Source: Triticum aestivum (Eukaryota > Streptophyta > Magnoliopsida > Poales > Poaceae). From it: 64,000 nt of DNA. Position 1 is the first letter of the stretch; each line of letters starts with the position of its first letter. Below the pieces are notes generated by a model. The model was not told the origin of the DNA, did no database searches, and worked only from the letters and a program-made list of their open reading frames with translations. Shown here piece by piece: positions 44,901-55,696 of this stretch. The position numbers and the translations under genes are program-made. Where the stretch lies: NCBI RefSeq assembly GCF_018294505.1, contig NC_057804.1, forward strand, positions 250,272,219 through 250,336,218, read 5' to 3'.

Positions 44901-46160
44901 TCATAGTCAATCTTGTGCTTCAGTTCGACGATGCGCTGAGCAATAGCTAGCTCAGAAGCAATGGCGCCATTGAAGGCGACGCTGAGGCCAATTGGAAGTT
45001 GCAAGTCATCAAAGCTGAGATTTGGTGTGTCAAACCACTCATCAATGAAGTTATGAATGATTGCCACATCAAAGAGAGGCAAATTATTGAAGATCTCTGC
45101 TTCTTCCTTGCTCTTGATCAGTTGCTCAAGAGCATCATCTACAAGATCATCATCGCTGGACAGATCAATGTGCTCTTCACGCAGAATGGCAGCAGGAGTC
45201 AATGACTGATCAGTACTCTTGATGATTTTCTTTTTATTCTTCATCTTCTTGGAGATGCGTGAAAGATCTTCAGACTACACACTGTCTTCAGGAGGTGCAG
45301 TGGCCAGTGGCTTCACACGAGAAGCTTTTGGAGGTGCAGCTGATGTTGAAGCCTTAATTTTCTTTGGCTTCTGCGGCCTTGGAGGAGGAGCTGGGGCTTC
45401 ATCAGTATCAGCATCATTATCAGAATGATCCACTTTGGCACCTTGTACCAAGATGTAAGAGATGAGGCCATCAAGGTTCGTGAAGGGGCCGATTTCATTT
45501 TCTTCAGCTTCACGTGTGCCGTCATCACGAGGAGCAGAGGGACCAGGATTGAAGTCCAATCCCCATGATTTCTTGTTTTACTTTGCTGATGCCTTTGCAT
45601 ACTGGAAGTTGCGCTTGAAGAGATTATCGTCACGACACCAGAGCAATGATCATGGATCGGCATTTTCAGGCTGTGGTCCACGGACCATACAAGGATAGAA
45701 TTCTTGTGCAATAGCTTCAGCTTTGTTCTTGGGGGGAAGGCCTCGATAGAGAATATCACCCCAAGGACTTTTGATTGCATTTTTCTCTGCGTAGTCCTGG
45801 GTCACGAACTTGTACTTGAACCATTGTTCAGCCCAATAGCGTCGAATCCATTGGATTCGGGTCTTGCGCTGATTATAGTCTTCTTCAGGATCTGTCTTGT
45901 AGATTTCTGCGAGGTCATCAGGCAAATCTTTTGTTGTTCCCCCTCGATGCTGTCTGCTACCCTTCCTTACTGATTTCTCTGCAGCTATGAACTTCAAACT
46001 GAATGGCTTCAATATGTTCAAAGGCTTCAAGGGCTTTCGCTTGCTGGTCAAACAGGAACTAGCTTCAGGAGAGTTAATGTGTTGCTGTAAGAATTATGCA
46101 AATGAATGCAGACTATGAGAACCAAGGGATTCTCCCACGAACATGTACCTGTGACAGCAT
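41993..46160 (-). pseudogene. Element C third ORF (about 1367 codons, spliced start, broken)
   Basis: One reading frame on minus covers 46084-41993 with four in-frame stops (45650, 45578, 45275 and 43850 are the low coordinates). Upstream, ATG CTG TCA CAG at 46160-46149 ends at a donor GTACATG; a 64-bp intron (46148-46085) ends TTCTTACAG, and splicing joins that ATG in frame to the ORF. N-terminal 150 residues: Trp/Tyr-rich, conserved-looking. About 190-260: Pro/Lys linker. About 330-450: Glu/Lys coiled coil. About 470-620: nuclear-signal-like Lys/Arg clusters. C-terminal 600 residues: globular helical (LEWMTGN, LVFYILNGISFNAQDFFLRQL), then basic (RPRKRSR). No clear signal peptide or membrane helix, so 'env-like' fits only by position. 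Function unknown. Confidence 0.7.
46085..46148 (-). other. Predicted 64-bp intron in the third ORF of element C
   Basis: CAG|GTACATG ... AATTCTTACAG|CAAC on minus. Removing it joins an upstream ATG in frame with the long ORF, whereas the unspliced frame has no nearby ATG at its start. Prediction from sequence only. Confidence 0.5.
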
Positions 46161-46721
46161 TAGATATGCGAGGGAAGGGGAAGAGGTCATATGCATTCTC
46201 AGAAGATTTTGAAGATAAATCAGTTTGAAGACATTGACCTCATGTTGCGAAGACATTCACTTATATGTTGAGAGTTGGTTCCAGATTTGTACGAATCCGT
46301 GAATAAGTACAAGTGAGGAATCTAACTATATATGAAGCTTAAGTGAATATACTTGGCAGTATGAGATGCAAACAGAATAGATCTAACATAGTGTAGACAG
46401 AAACCAATTTTGGTATATAGGATGAATCATTGAGGATCAAAAAGATGGTAAAAATAGAGTTATATTGACCACACGAAGAACTGCTAGATGGGATGAATAG
46501 GAGACCGAGCAGTTCAATCCACCGTGCCCTAACTTTGCGACGGAGGACACCTACGGCGGCGGCGGAGAGGACGATGCCCGCGGCCGGCGTGAGGACGGCG
46601 TCGGAGAAGTCGCGGCAGCTAAGCGCTTCGTCGCCGGTGTTGTCGAGAGCTAGCGGTGGCGCCAGGGTTTTGACGAGGTGGAGAGGTGGAAGAAGGTTTT
46701 CTTGACCGCAGGGGACACGTA

Positions 46722-46728
46722 TTTATAA
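46722..46728 (-). promoter_or_regulatory. Internal TATA box upstream of the third ORF of element C
   Basis: Minus-strand CTTATAAATACG is followed by a markedly GC-rich leader (46700-46500), while the surrounding element is AT-rich. This looks like a separate promoter and first exon inside the retrotransposon, about 560 bp upstream of the predicted ATG. Start site and use are inferred. Confidence 0.45.
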
Positions 46729-47107
46729 GTAGGTGTGCGGCACAGCACAATTACGCAGGTGCCCCTGTCTGTTCACATCCGTGGGACACGTGGCAATCAT
46801 GCAACATACTCAGAGTTGTCCCACGTTTCCACGCCCACCAAGTTTGTCGGATGGTTGTTCCGGCTTCTTCGGATTTTAACAATAAAGATGAATCATTTAA
46901 AAGGACTTGATGTTTGTCTCTATGTCTTCTGCTGACAAGGATGCAGAGAAGACATTTGACAGTTTCAATAGAATGCATATGATTTGGATAGATAGAGTTT
47001 GAGATAGAAAGCATAGAGAGATTATGGTCTGATCACATTCACTTAGTTCAAAAGATTCACAAATGAAGACATAGCTATAAGTGAATGCTGTAGAGGACAG
47101 AATACTA

Positions 47108-47108
<1 letters not shown>

Positions 47109-47140
<32 letters not shown>
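47109..47140. repeat. (TA)16 microsatellite
   Basis: An uninterrupted TA run in the spacer between RNase H and the third ORF of element C. Confidence 0.95.
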
Positions 47141-47143
<3 letters not shown>

Positions 47144-47460
47144 AAGCAATCAACTCAACATAGTGAAGTAAATCATGAAGATAAGTTGAAAGTTGAAGAC
47201 AAATCAATATGCGAAGATATTCAACAATAACACCATGAGTGAAACACTTCAAACCAAGAAATTTGGTGGTGGCGTTACCCACCGTATAGGAAGTATTAGA
47301 CCCAGACACGGCGCACAATTATCGTGGCGCTCCGAAGTCAAATTCCATGTTAATGTATTCACACTCAGAATGTAAGTCTTCATTGATTGAAGATATACTT
47401 TACTTCGTGTGTTGCACATCTAAGTCATCAACATGCATAAGTGTTAGGATGTGTGCCTGA

Positions 47461-50400
47461 TCACAGGACATTTGAGGATTCCAAGATATTTAGCTCACAC
47501 CGTAACTTGCAAAACCTTTTCTCATCCAAGGGCTTTGTGAAGATATCTATCAGTTGCTCTTGAGTGTTGACGTGAATGATGTCAATATCTTTCTTCATGA
47601 CATGATCCCTGAGAAAGTGATGGCGTATTTCAATGTGCTTTGTCTTCGAGTGCTGGACTGGATTGTTGGAAATCTTGATAGCACTTTCGTTGTCGCAGAA
47701 GAGAGGGACTTGTTTCAGATTGATGCCATAGTCCTTGAGAGTTTGCTTCATCCACAGAAGCTGAGCGCAGCAAGATCCAGCAGCAATGTATTCAGATTCA
47801 GCAGTTGAGAGTGATACACAGTTTTGCTTCTTTGAAGACCAACAGACAAGTGATCGTCCTAGAAAGTGACATGTGCCTGATGTAGACTTGCGATCGACCT
47901 CGTCACCAGCATAATCAGCATCCGAGAATCCAACCAAATCAAATCTTGAGCCCTTTGGATACCATAATCCGAGTGTTGGGGTGTAAGCCAAATATCGAAG
48001 AATTCGCTTCACATCTAAGTGATGCGAGGTGCCGCTTGGAATCGAGCACACATGCAAACACTAAGCATAATATCTGGCCTAGATGCACATAGGTAAAGTA
48101 AGGAACCAATCATGGAGCGATATACCTTTCGATCGAACTCTTTACCATTGTCGTCGGGACCAAGATGGTGTTTGGCTGGCATTGGCGTCGTGTAACCTTT
48201 GCAATCTTGCATTCCAAACTTCTTCAGACAGTCTTTGAGATATTTTTCTTGAGATATGAAGATGCCATTCCTTTGCTGACGAATTTGAAGACCAAGGAAG
48301 AACTTCAGCTCACCCATCATGGACATCTGATATTGCTTTTGCATCATGTATCCAAACTCATCATTATACTTCTGGTTGGTGCAGCCGAAGATAATGTCAT
48401 CCACATATATTTGGCACACAAACAGTTCACCATCATATGTCTTTGTGAAGAGTGTGGGATCGAGGGATCCAGGTTTGAAGCCTTTGCTCTTCAGGAAGTC
48501 TTTGATCGTATCATACCAGGCGCGGGGAGCTTGTTTGAGGCCATACAGTGCTTTGTTTAGTTTGTACACCATATCAGGATGTTTTGGATCTTCAAAGCCA
48601 GGTGGTTGAGCAACGTACACTTCTTCTTCAATCTTGCCGTTGAGGAATGCACTCTTCACATCCATTTGATATAGCAAGATGTTGTGGTGATTAGCATAGG
48701 CTAGCAGTATGCGAATAGCTTCAAGCCTTGCTACAGGAGCAAATGTTTCATCGAAGTCAATTCCTTCAACTTGAGTATATCCTTGAGCCACAAGACGTGC
48801 TTTGTTTCTGACGACTTGACCATGCTCATCTTGCTTGTTTCGATATATCCATTTAGTGCCAATAATGTTATGCTTGTGAGGGTCAGGGCACTTGACAAGT
48901 TCCCAAACATTATTCAGCTTGAACTATTGAAGTTCTTCTTACATGGCTTGAATCCATTCAGGTTCCATAAAGGCTTCAACAACTTTCTTGGGTTCTGATA
49001 TTGATACAAATGAAAAATGCCCACAGAAATTTGCTAACTGTGTTGCCCTTGAGCGAGTAAGTGGACCAAGTGCATTGATGTTGTCAATTATCTTCTCAAT
49101 TTGTACTTCATTTGCAACACGAGGATGAACTGGACGAAGACCTTGCTCATGCTGATCATTGTCATCATTGGGAGGATTGTCTTTGGTCTGAGCATTGTCT
49201 TCAGGTTGGTTTGGTGCAGAAATGATAAGTTCCTCTTCAGGCTGTGCTTCAGAAGGCATGATTTCACCAGTTCCCATCAGCTTGATAGATTCGCTGGGAG
49301 GAGCTTCATCTAATGTGCTTGGCAGGAGTTCTCGTTGTGAACCATTGATTTCATCAAATCGTACGTCCACAGTTTCAACGATTTTGTAGTGAAAGAGGTT
49401 GAAGACTCTGTAAGAGTGCGAGTCCTTTCCATAACCGAGCATGAAGCCTTCATGAGCTTTAGGTGCAAATTTTGACTTGTGATGGGGATCCTTGATCCAG
49501 CACCTAGCACCAAAGACTCTGAAGTAGCTGACATTTGGCTTCTTGCCAGTAAGGACCTCATAGGATGTTTTGCCCAGAAGCTTGTGGATGTAAACACAGT
49601 TGATGATGTGACATGCTGTATCAATAGCTTCAGGCCAGAACTTTCTTGGTGTCTTGTACTCATCGATCATTGTTCGAGCCATCTCAATGAGGGTTCTGTT
49701 CTTGCGCTCTACAATGCCATTTTGCTGAGGTGTGTATGGAGCAGAAAACTCAAGAGTAATTCCCATTGTATCCAGATAAAGATCAAGCCCGGTGTTTTTG
49801 AATTCAGTGCCGTTATCACTTCTGATATGCTTGATATTGATGCCATAATTGTTCATGGCTCGATTGGCGAATCGTCTGAAGACATCTTGTACTTCAGTCT
49901 TGTAAAGAATTATGTGCACCCATGTATATCTTGAGTAGTCATCAACAATGACGAAGCCATAGAGACAAGTTGTTGTTGTGAGGGTAGAGTAGTGAGTAGG
50001 GCCAAATAAGTCCATGTGTAACAGCTCGAAGGGTTGAGATGTCGTCATGATTGTCTTCAAGGGGTGCTTCGCCCTAGTCATCTTTCCAGCTTTGCAGGCA
50101 CCACACGAATGATCTTTCTTGAACTTAACACCTTCGATGCCTATGACATGCTTCTTCTTGACGAGAGTGTGTAAGTTCCTCATGCCAGCATGCCCCAGCC
50201 TCCGATGCCAGAGCCAGCATTTTGAAGCTTTTGCAAGAAGACATACGGCAAGCTGTGGACCTGCTGAGAAATCTACCATGTATAGATCATCTTTCCTATA
50301 CCCTTCAAAGACTAGAGACTTGTCAGATTCCATTAGTACAAGGCAACGATATTTTCCGAATAACACAATCATGTTTAAGTCACAAAGCATTGAGACAGAC

Positions 50401-50612
50401 ATTAAGTTGAATCCAAGGGATTCAACAAGCATCACTTTATCCATGCGTTGATCCTTTGAGATTGCAACTCTACCTAGACCCAATACCTTGCTTTTACCAG
50501 TGTCAGCAAATGTGATTTGACTCTTGTCGGATGGACGTAAGGTTGAGTTCATGAGAAGACTTCGATCACCAGTCATATGATTAGTGCATCCGCTGTCCAT
50601 AATCCATTCTCA
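47461..50612 (-). pseudogene. Element C pol (protease, integrase, RT, RNase H), broken
   Basis: On minus: protease DSGCTNHMTG at 50597; GAG-pre-integrase zinc finger (HRRLGH, HSCGACKAGK); integrase core with MDLFGP, SDNGTEF and NGIVERKN (the D, D and E residues); RT from about 48935 with [23 protein letters not shown] and the YVDD box ([10 protein letters not shown]); RNase H with SDADYAGD, STAESEY and CDNESAI, ending at 47461. Breaks: TGA just before the protease (50610-50612), TAA and TAG between integrase and RT (48939-48941 and 48924-48926), and a frameshift near 48030 between RT and RNase H. Catalytic residues I can see are kept, so the decay is recent. In live elements this polyprotein copies and inserts the element. 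Confidence 0.92.
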
Positions 50613-50952
50613 AGCACGAGGTGTCATACCCTACAGTGCAATTAGGAGGATAGGCTTCACAAGGTATGTTGTGAAGCATAAGCATTTGATGCACACTTGG
50701 ATTATCACAACTTAGATCAAGGTTAGAACACACAGTATGACAGGTAAGCGATTCATATGTGGAATACATAGTAAGTCATTTTATCATGCATCCCTTAATG
50801 TGTTTTAGGTCCCCAGCAACAGTATCGGACGCCTTTGATTGCTGGCTGGAGACCATATTCTGTAAAAGAGAGTTAATTCTTCTTCACCACCCACATTTTC
50901 AGGGGTGGCTTAGAAGCAATGAGTCTAAGTGCAGCATCTAAGAATTTCGGCT

Positions 50953-53403
50953 TTAAAGCCCTAGCAAATAGCCTTGCAGGAGATGAATGATACTCATATG
51001 AATAAGCAGAAAAGTTCTTAGTCCTATGAACATGGCGGTTTGAGGACACACGTTCATATTCATAAGTTTGAGTCGATTTCCCTGCAAAACATTGGCGTTA
51101 GGGTGACTCAAGTGAGTCCTGTACTCGTATGAAGCCGTTGGACCATATGATGCCTTTGGTCTGGGGTTTGTCTTCTTCCCAGGTGGTGTCATGATGACAT
51201 TCACTGGAAGATTCTCAAGACAACTTTTGGGAACCCAGATCTTCTTCATAGGTGGTCCATTCCTGCAGTTAGTACCAATATACCAGGCAAACACTTCACC
51301 ATTCTGATTTTTGAATAGTTTATAGTTTGCATCAAAGGATTCATCAATAATAATAGGATTAGCACAGGTAAATCCAGATAAAGTGGATGGATCCACTGAA
51401 GGTTCCTTTGCAGCAACCCATGTGGTTTTGGGATACTGCTCTGGCTTCCAGTAGGAACCATCAGCATTCATTTTCCTCTCGAAACCAACACCCTCTTTTC
51501 TAGGGTTTCGGTTGAGAATCTGCTTTTTGAGGACATCACAAAGTGTCTGATGTCCTTTCAGACTTTTATACATCCCTATTTCAAGCAATGTCTTCAACCT
51601 AGCATTTTCATCAGCAATAGCAGTGGTATCCTCCGTAGAGGGGTTAGTTTCCACATCAGTAGTTGAAGACAATGCAACAGCAGCAGCATTGGAACATTTA
51701 GCAACAGAGGTAGCGTTATCACGCTCAATGCATTTTAAGCATGGTGGTTCAAATCCATCCTGAGCGGAACTGATCTGTTGAGCGCGAAATGACTCATTCT
51801 CTTTTTGAAGACCTTCATGAGTCGCTTTCAAGTTCTCAAGCTCTTGCTTCCTTCGAAGATAATCATAGGAGAGCTTTTCATATGTGGTTGAGAGCGTCTC
51901 ATGAAGACTTTCAAGTTCTTGGTACTTAGCATGAAGATTTTTTATGTCTTCTACTAAGGACTGTGAACGTGTCATTTCCGCGTCCAACAGGTCATCGCTT
52001 TTGTCTAACAATTTTTGAGTATGTTCCATAGCCCTTTGTTGTTCAGTAGCAATTTTAGCAAGTGTTTTGTAGCTGGGTTTGGATTCACAATCAGAGTCAT
52101 CTTCACTTGATGTTTGAAAGTAAGCATCACGTGATTTTACCTTGGCACCACGTGCCATGAAGCAGTAGGTGGGAGCAGGATCGTCCATGTTGTCAGCTTC
52201 AGCGTTGGTGTGGAAGTCATTGTCTTCAGTGTTGAAGATGGACTTGGCAACATAGGCTCTGGCTAGAGCCAGACTTGCAACGCCAGGGCCGAACTCTTCT
52301 CCTGACTCCACCTCCACCTCCTCAGAAGCAGACTCCTCCTCTGAATCCATTTCCTTGCCAACAAAAGCACGAGCCTTGCCAGATGAGCTCTTCTTATGTG
52401 ATGAAGACCTTGATGAGGACTTAGAAGAAGACTTTGAAGATTTCTTCTTCTTCCTGTCATCTGAATCATATTCCTTGCTCTTCTTCTTCTTCTTCTCATT
52501 GTCCCACTGAGGACACTCAGAGATATAGTGTCCATGTTTCTTGCACTTGTGACATGTTCTCTTCTTGTTGTCATGAGTGAAAGCTTCATTATTTCTTGAG
52601 CTAGATCGTGAAGACTTTCTGAAGCCCTTCTTCTTGGTGAATTTCTGGAACTTCTTCACAAGCATGGCAAGTTCCTTTCCAATGTCTTCAGGATCATCAG
52701 AACCGCAGTCAGATTCTTCTTCAGATGAGGAAACCACTTTTGCCTTCAAAGCGCGAGTTCGACCATAATTGGGACCATAGATATCTATTTTCTCAGAATG
52801 CTGGAACTCATGTGTGTTGAGCCTCTCAAGTATATCAGACGGATCGAGTGTCTTGAAGTCAGGGCGTTCTTGTATCATGAGAGCAAGGGTGTCAAAGGAG
52901 CTGTCAAGTGATCTTAGTAGTGTCTTGACGATTTCATGCTTGGTAATCTCAGTGGCGCCAAGAGCCCGAAGCTCATTTGTGATGTCAGTGAGGCGATCAA
53001 ATGTGAGCTGGACATTTTCATTGTCGTTTCTCTTGAAGCGGTTGAAGAGATTGCGAAGAACACTGATCCTCTAGTCTCTCTGTGTAGAGACGCCTTCGTT
53101 GACCTTGGATAGCCAGTCCCAGACTAGCTTTGACGTTTCCAGAGCACTCACACGACCATACTGTCCTTTGGTCAGATGACCACAAATGATGTTCTTTGCA
53201 GTAGAGTCCAGTTGAATGAACTTCTTGACATCAGTAGGGGTGACACCTTCACCAGTTTTGGGAACGCCGTTCTTGACGACATACCAGAGGTCGACATCAA
53301 TGGCTTCAAGATGCATGCGCATCTTATTCTTCCAGTAGGGATACTCAGTTCCATCGAATACGGGACAGGCAGCGGAGACTTTGATTATCCCTGTAGTCGA
53401 CAT
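50953..53403 (-). pseudogene. Element C gag, broken
   Basis: A frame from ATG 53403 (MSTTGIIKVSAACPVFDGTE) carries one stop (TAG, 53071-53073) and then runs open to 50953. The N-terminal 110 residues have the copia gag pattern (YPYWKNKMRMHLEAID). A CCHC zinc knuckle (CHKCKKHGHYISEC) lies near residue 285, followed by a Ser/Lys-rich region and two coiled-coil stretches (roughly residues 440-560). A probable frameshift near 51050 changes the frame of the last 30 residues and separates gag from pol; minus-strand TCTCTTTTACAG near 50870 looks like a splice acceptor between them. The protein forms the capsid and packages RNA in live relatives. Confidence 0.88.
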
Positions 53404-53455
53404 AGCTAAACTCCAGGTGGTTAAACCGAATCACACAGAACAAGGGAGTACCTTG

Positions 53456-53468
53456 CTCTGATACCAAT
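53456..53468 (-). other. Primer-binding site of element C
   Basis: Minus-strand ATTGGTATCAGAG directly follows the LTR end CTTTCA; methionine initiator tRNA type. Confidence 0.85.
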
Positions 53469-53513
53469 TGAAAGTGCTAGTTATCGACTAGAGGGGGGGG
53501 TTGAATAGGCGAT
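53469..53513 (-). repeat. Stub of the element C 5' LTR (45 bp)
   Basis: It matches 40024-40068 (TGAAAGTGCTAGTTATCGAC...GAATAGGCGAT) and then switches directly to LTR B sequence at 53514. About 1.29 kb of the LTR is missing. Confidence 0.85.
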
Positions 53514-53754
53514 ACGTGTCTCCAATTGCGTTTGAATCCTCCAAAGCCTTCCCTTTACTTTCTTGCAAGTTGCATGCTTTAATTTCCGCTGCTCATATAC
53601 TCTTTGCATGCTTGCTTGAATTGTGTGATGATTGCTTGACTTGTCCAAAGATAGCTAAAATCTTCCAAACTCTAAAATTAGGAAAAGGTTAAGTTTTTAA
53701 TTGGTCAAGTAGTCTAATCACCCCCCCCCTCTAGACATACTTTAAGGTCCTACA
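53514..53754 (+). mobile_element. Solo LTR B, right part
   Basis: Continues LTR B to its end (GGTCCTACA), followed by the target duplication CCTGC (53755-53759). The poly-C tract at 53730-53740 is part of the LTR. Confidence 0.8.
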
Positions 53755-53759
53755 CCTGC

Positions 53760-54935
53760 ACCCCCGGGCGGCCCGAGCTCCACCGTCCCGTCCATCTCCA
53801 GATCCACCGCAGCCACCACCTGGCCACGAGGCACCCGTGTGGCACGTGCCCGTCCCCCTCCATCCACCTCCTGGCCATGGCGGTGCGTGCCCCGGCCAGA
53901 TCTGCAGCCTCCTGGCCTGCCTGCAGTCGGGCCATGGCTCCTTTGCCCGTGGGTGCGGCCTGCTGGCCTCCCTGGACCCTGTGTGGCCTCCGTGCTCCCC
54001 AAGCGCCTCCCCGGCCCCGGTTGTCTCCGACTTTCGCCCACTGCTCCATCGAGTCCACATGGATGGTGGCTGTCGGTCGTCGATATGCAATCCCTGTAGC
54101 TCCTTCGACCTGCTGCCTCGCCGTCAAGCTCGATCTGGTCCTGCTCGGGGAGAAATCCCTGCTGACCCGAGCATCAGCTGACCACGGCGGCGCCAGTCTG
54201 GCTGCGCTTTCCCTCCTGGGGGTGTGGTCCTTGAGCTGTACTTGATCCACTTGGTATGGGCTCCGTACGGAAGTCCATTAACGATGTCGTCTACGGACGT
54301 CGTTCACCTTCTTGAAGGTGTCATTGGAAGCTCTTCGCTGCCATCCATCCGCCCCTGCCCATTGTTGACTCTGCTGCCCCTAGTGATGCTTGCGCAAGAC
54401 TCTCTCATGGTTGCCATTGTGTTGGGGCGAGCTTCATGCTTTTGGTATTGTCTCGGTTCTTCTTTGCTCAATGATGGCGCAAGATGTCTGCCCAACTTGC
54501 TAGTCGTTCCGATCTCCTGTGGCGGAGCTCCTAGTCAAGGTTCGTGTTAAGTGGCACTCGTTGATTGTTGATGCTCCTGTGTTGCGCTGTGAGGTTTGGT
54601 ACGCATGCCGGTGCGGTGCGCTAGGCTGCTTGCAAAGTCTTGGTATTGTGATCCCTTGACGACACCCGCATCTACTTATGTCTCTCATGGTGATGGTCTT
54701 TCAGTTTGCTAGCTAGGTTATGCCTTGTCTTGGGTCTCCATTTTTCTCTCATCTTATTTTACCTTGCTACATGTACGGTTTTCGACCCGGTTTTCCTCAT
54801 AAACAGGGTCAATTTGTTAAGGTTTTCGACCCGGTTTTCCTTATAAACTGGATCAATCTCTTGGCATTATGGCCATTTGAGTGGTAATATATTCAGGTGG
54901 GGACACTCTCCCCCCGTGACCGTTCAAAAAACTAA
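53760..54935 (+). mobile_element. GC-rich non-LTR-like remnant, right part
   Basis: Continues 38084-38583 once LTR B is removed. GC-rich to about 54250, then mixed, ending with two tandem copies of a 44-bp unit built on GGTTTTCGACCCGGTTTTCC (54777 and 54821), GTGGGGACACTCTCCCCC and an A-rich end (CAAAAAACTAAA, 54927-54938). The 3' layout resembles grass LINE tails. Overlapping ORFs on both strands (53731-54250) are low-complexity and unconvincing. Confidence 0.35.
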
Positions 54936-55416
54936 ATAAGCTAATGTTAGTATACAATCCTAGTGAGATACCATAATTTTTAGACTGATAAATAGGCAAT
55001 GTTCTACAAAATAAATGGATTTGGAACTACCTAGTGGGCTACAATCCTAGTAACCGAGCAATCCATGCACACTTTGTATAATAAATGGATTTTACTTGAA
55101 TAACAAACTAACTTGCCGTACAGTACAATAGAAAATTCAGAACCATGGAAGTACAGGGAGATTGAAAAAACATGCCTGACATGTTCTTCACAGCAGGTAA
55201 TTTTGGTATTTTCTTCTAAATCAAACTTACTATATGCCCTGAACTGAACCAAACTGAAGTATACTGATTAAATCTAGACTAACCACACTCTTCTAATACA
55301 TCAATCAGGAAACCATTTGAAAATATACAAATAGGAGCGTCCTGAGCAGTTTACTTGTTAGTCACAACGGACACAAATTTCAAATTTCCTTCAAGAAATA
55401 ACATCATTGGTACTAT
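54936..55416. other. Unassigned AT-rich stretch
   Basis: No ORF above 73 codons and no transposon ends recognised. Two short blocks recur (TACAATCCTAGT at about 54952 and 55039; AATAAATGGATTT at about 55011 and 55081). Confidence 0.4.
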
Positions 55417-55421
55417 GACTT

Positions 55422-55667
55422 TGTTAGAGTACATAATGGGCCTAATGGACCCGTTAGTCTTAGGGTTAATTAAAGATAAGGGTCGCTCACTTAGGGGTCA
55501 AGTAAGCCTTGTTTGGGAGTCAAGTAAACCTCTTTATATAAAGAGAGGAGATGTATCAATCTAATTAAGTAAGAATTAAGAAGGAAATCCCTTCCCTCTT
55601 GCCCCGCCGTGGGCAAAAAGGCCCCCGGTCGGCCCTCTTGCGCCCTCCTTCTAGCAGCGCCATAACA
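55422..55667 (+). repeat. H1 5' LTR
   Basis: TG...CA ends, with TATA box TTTATATAAAGAG near 55534-55546. Confidence 0.88.
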
Positions 55668-55696
55668 ATTTGGTATCAGATAGCTTAGTTCCGATC

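Larger units (their letters stand above)
40024..53513 (-). mobile_element. Element C: long copia retrotransposon (SIRE/Maximus kind)
   Basis: Minus-strand order: remnant of 5' LTR (53513-53469, only 45 bp), methionine-type primer-binding site, gag (53403-50953), pol with protease, integrase, RT and RNase H (50600-47461), a third long ORF (46160-41993), polypurine tract (41376-41362) and a 1338-bp 3' LTR (41361-40024). The integrase-before-RT order identifies Ty1/copia. Total size (about 14.8 kb if the 5' LTR were whole) and an extra ORF after pol fit the SIRE/Maximus lineage. It was inserted into LTR B; the right side later lost most of the 5' LTR. All three ORFs are broken. Confidence 0.9.

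Noticed and set aside
41993..46160. Viral-type envelope protein
   Set aside because: The position after pol suggests it, but I see no signal peptide, membrane helix or fusion-type segment.
53731..54250. Several overlapping ORFs of 86-166 codons
   Set aside because: Same GC-rich remnant, open on both strands, no domain.
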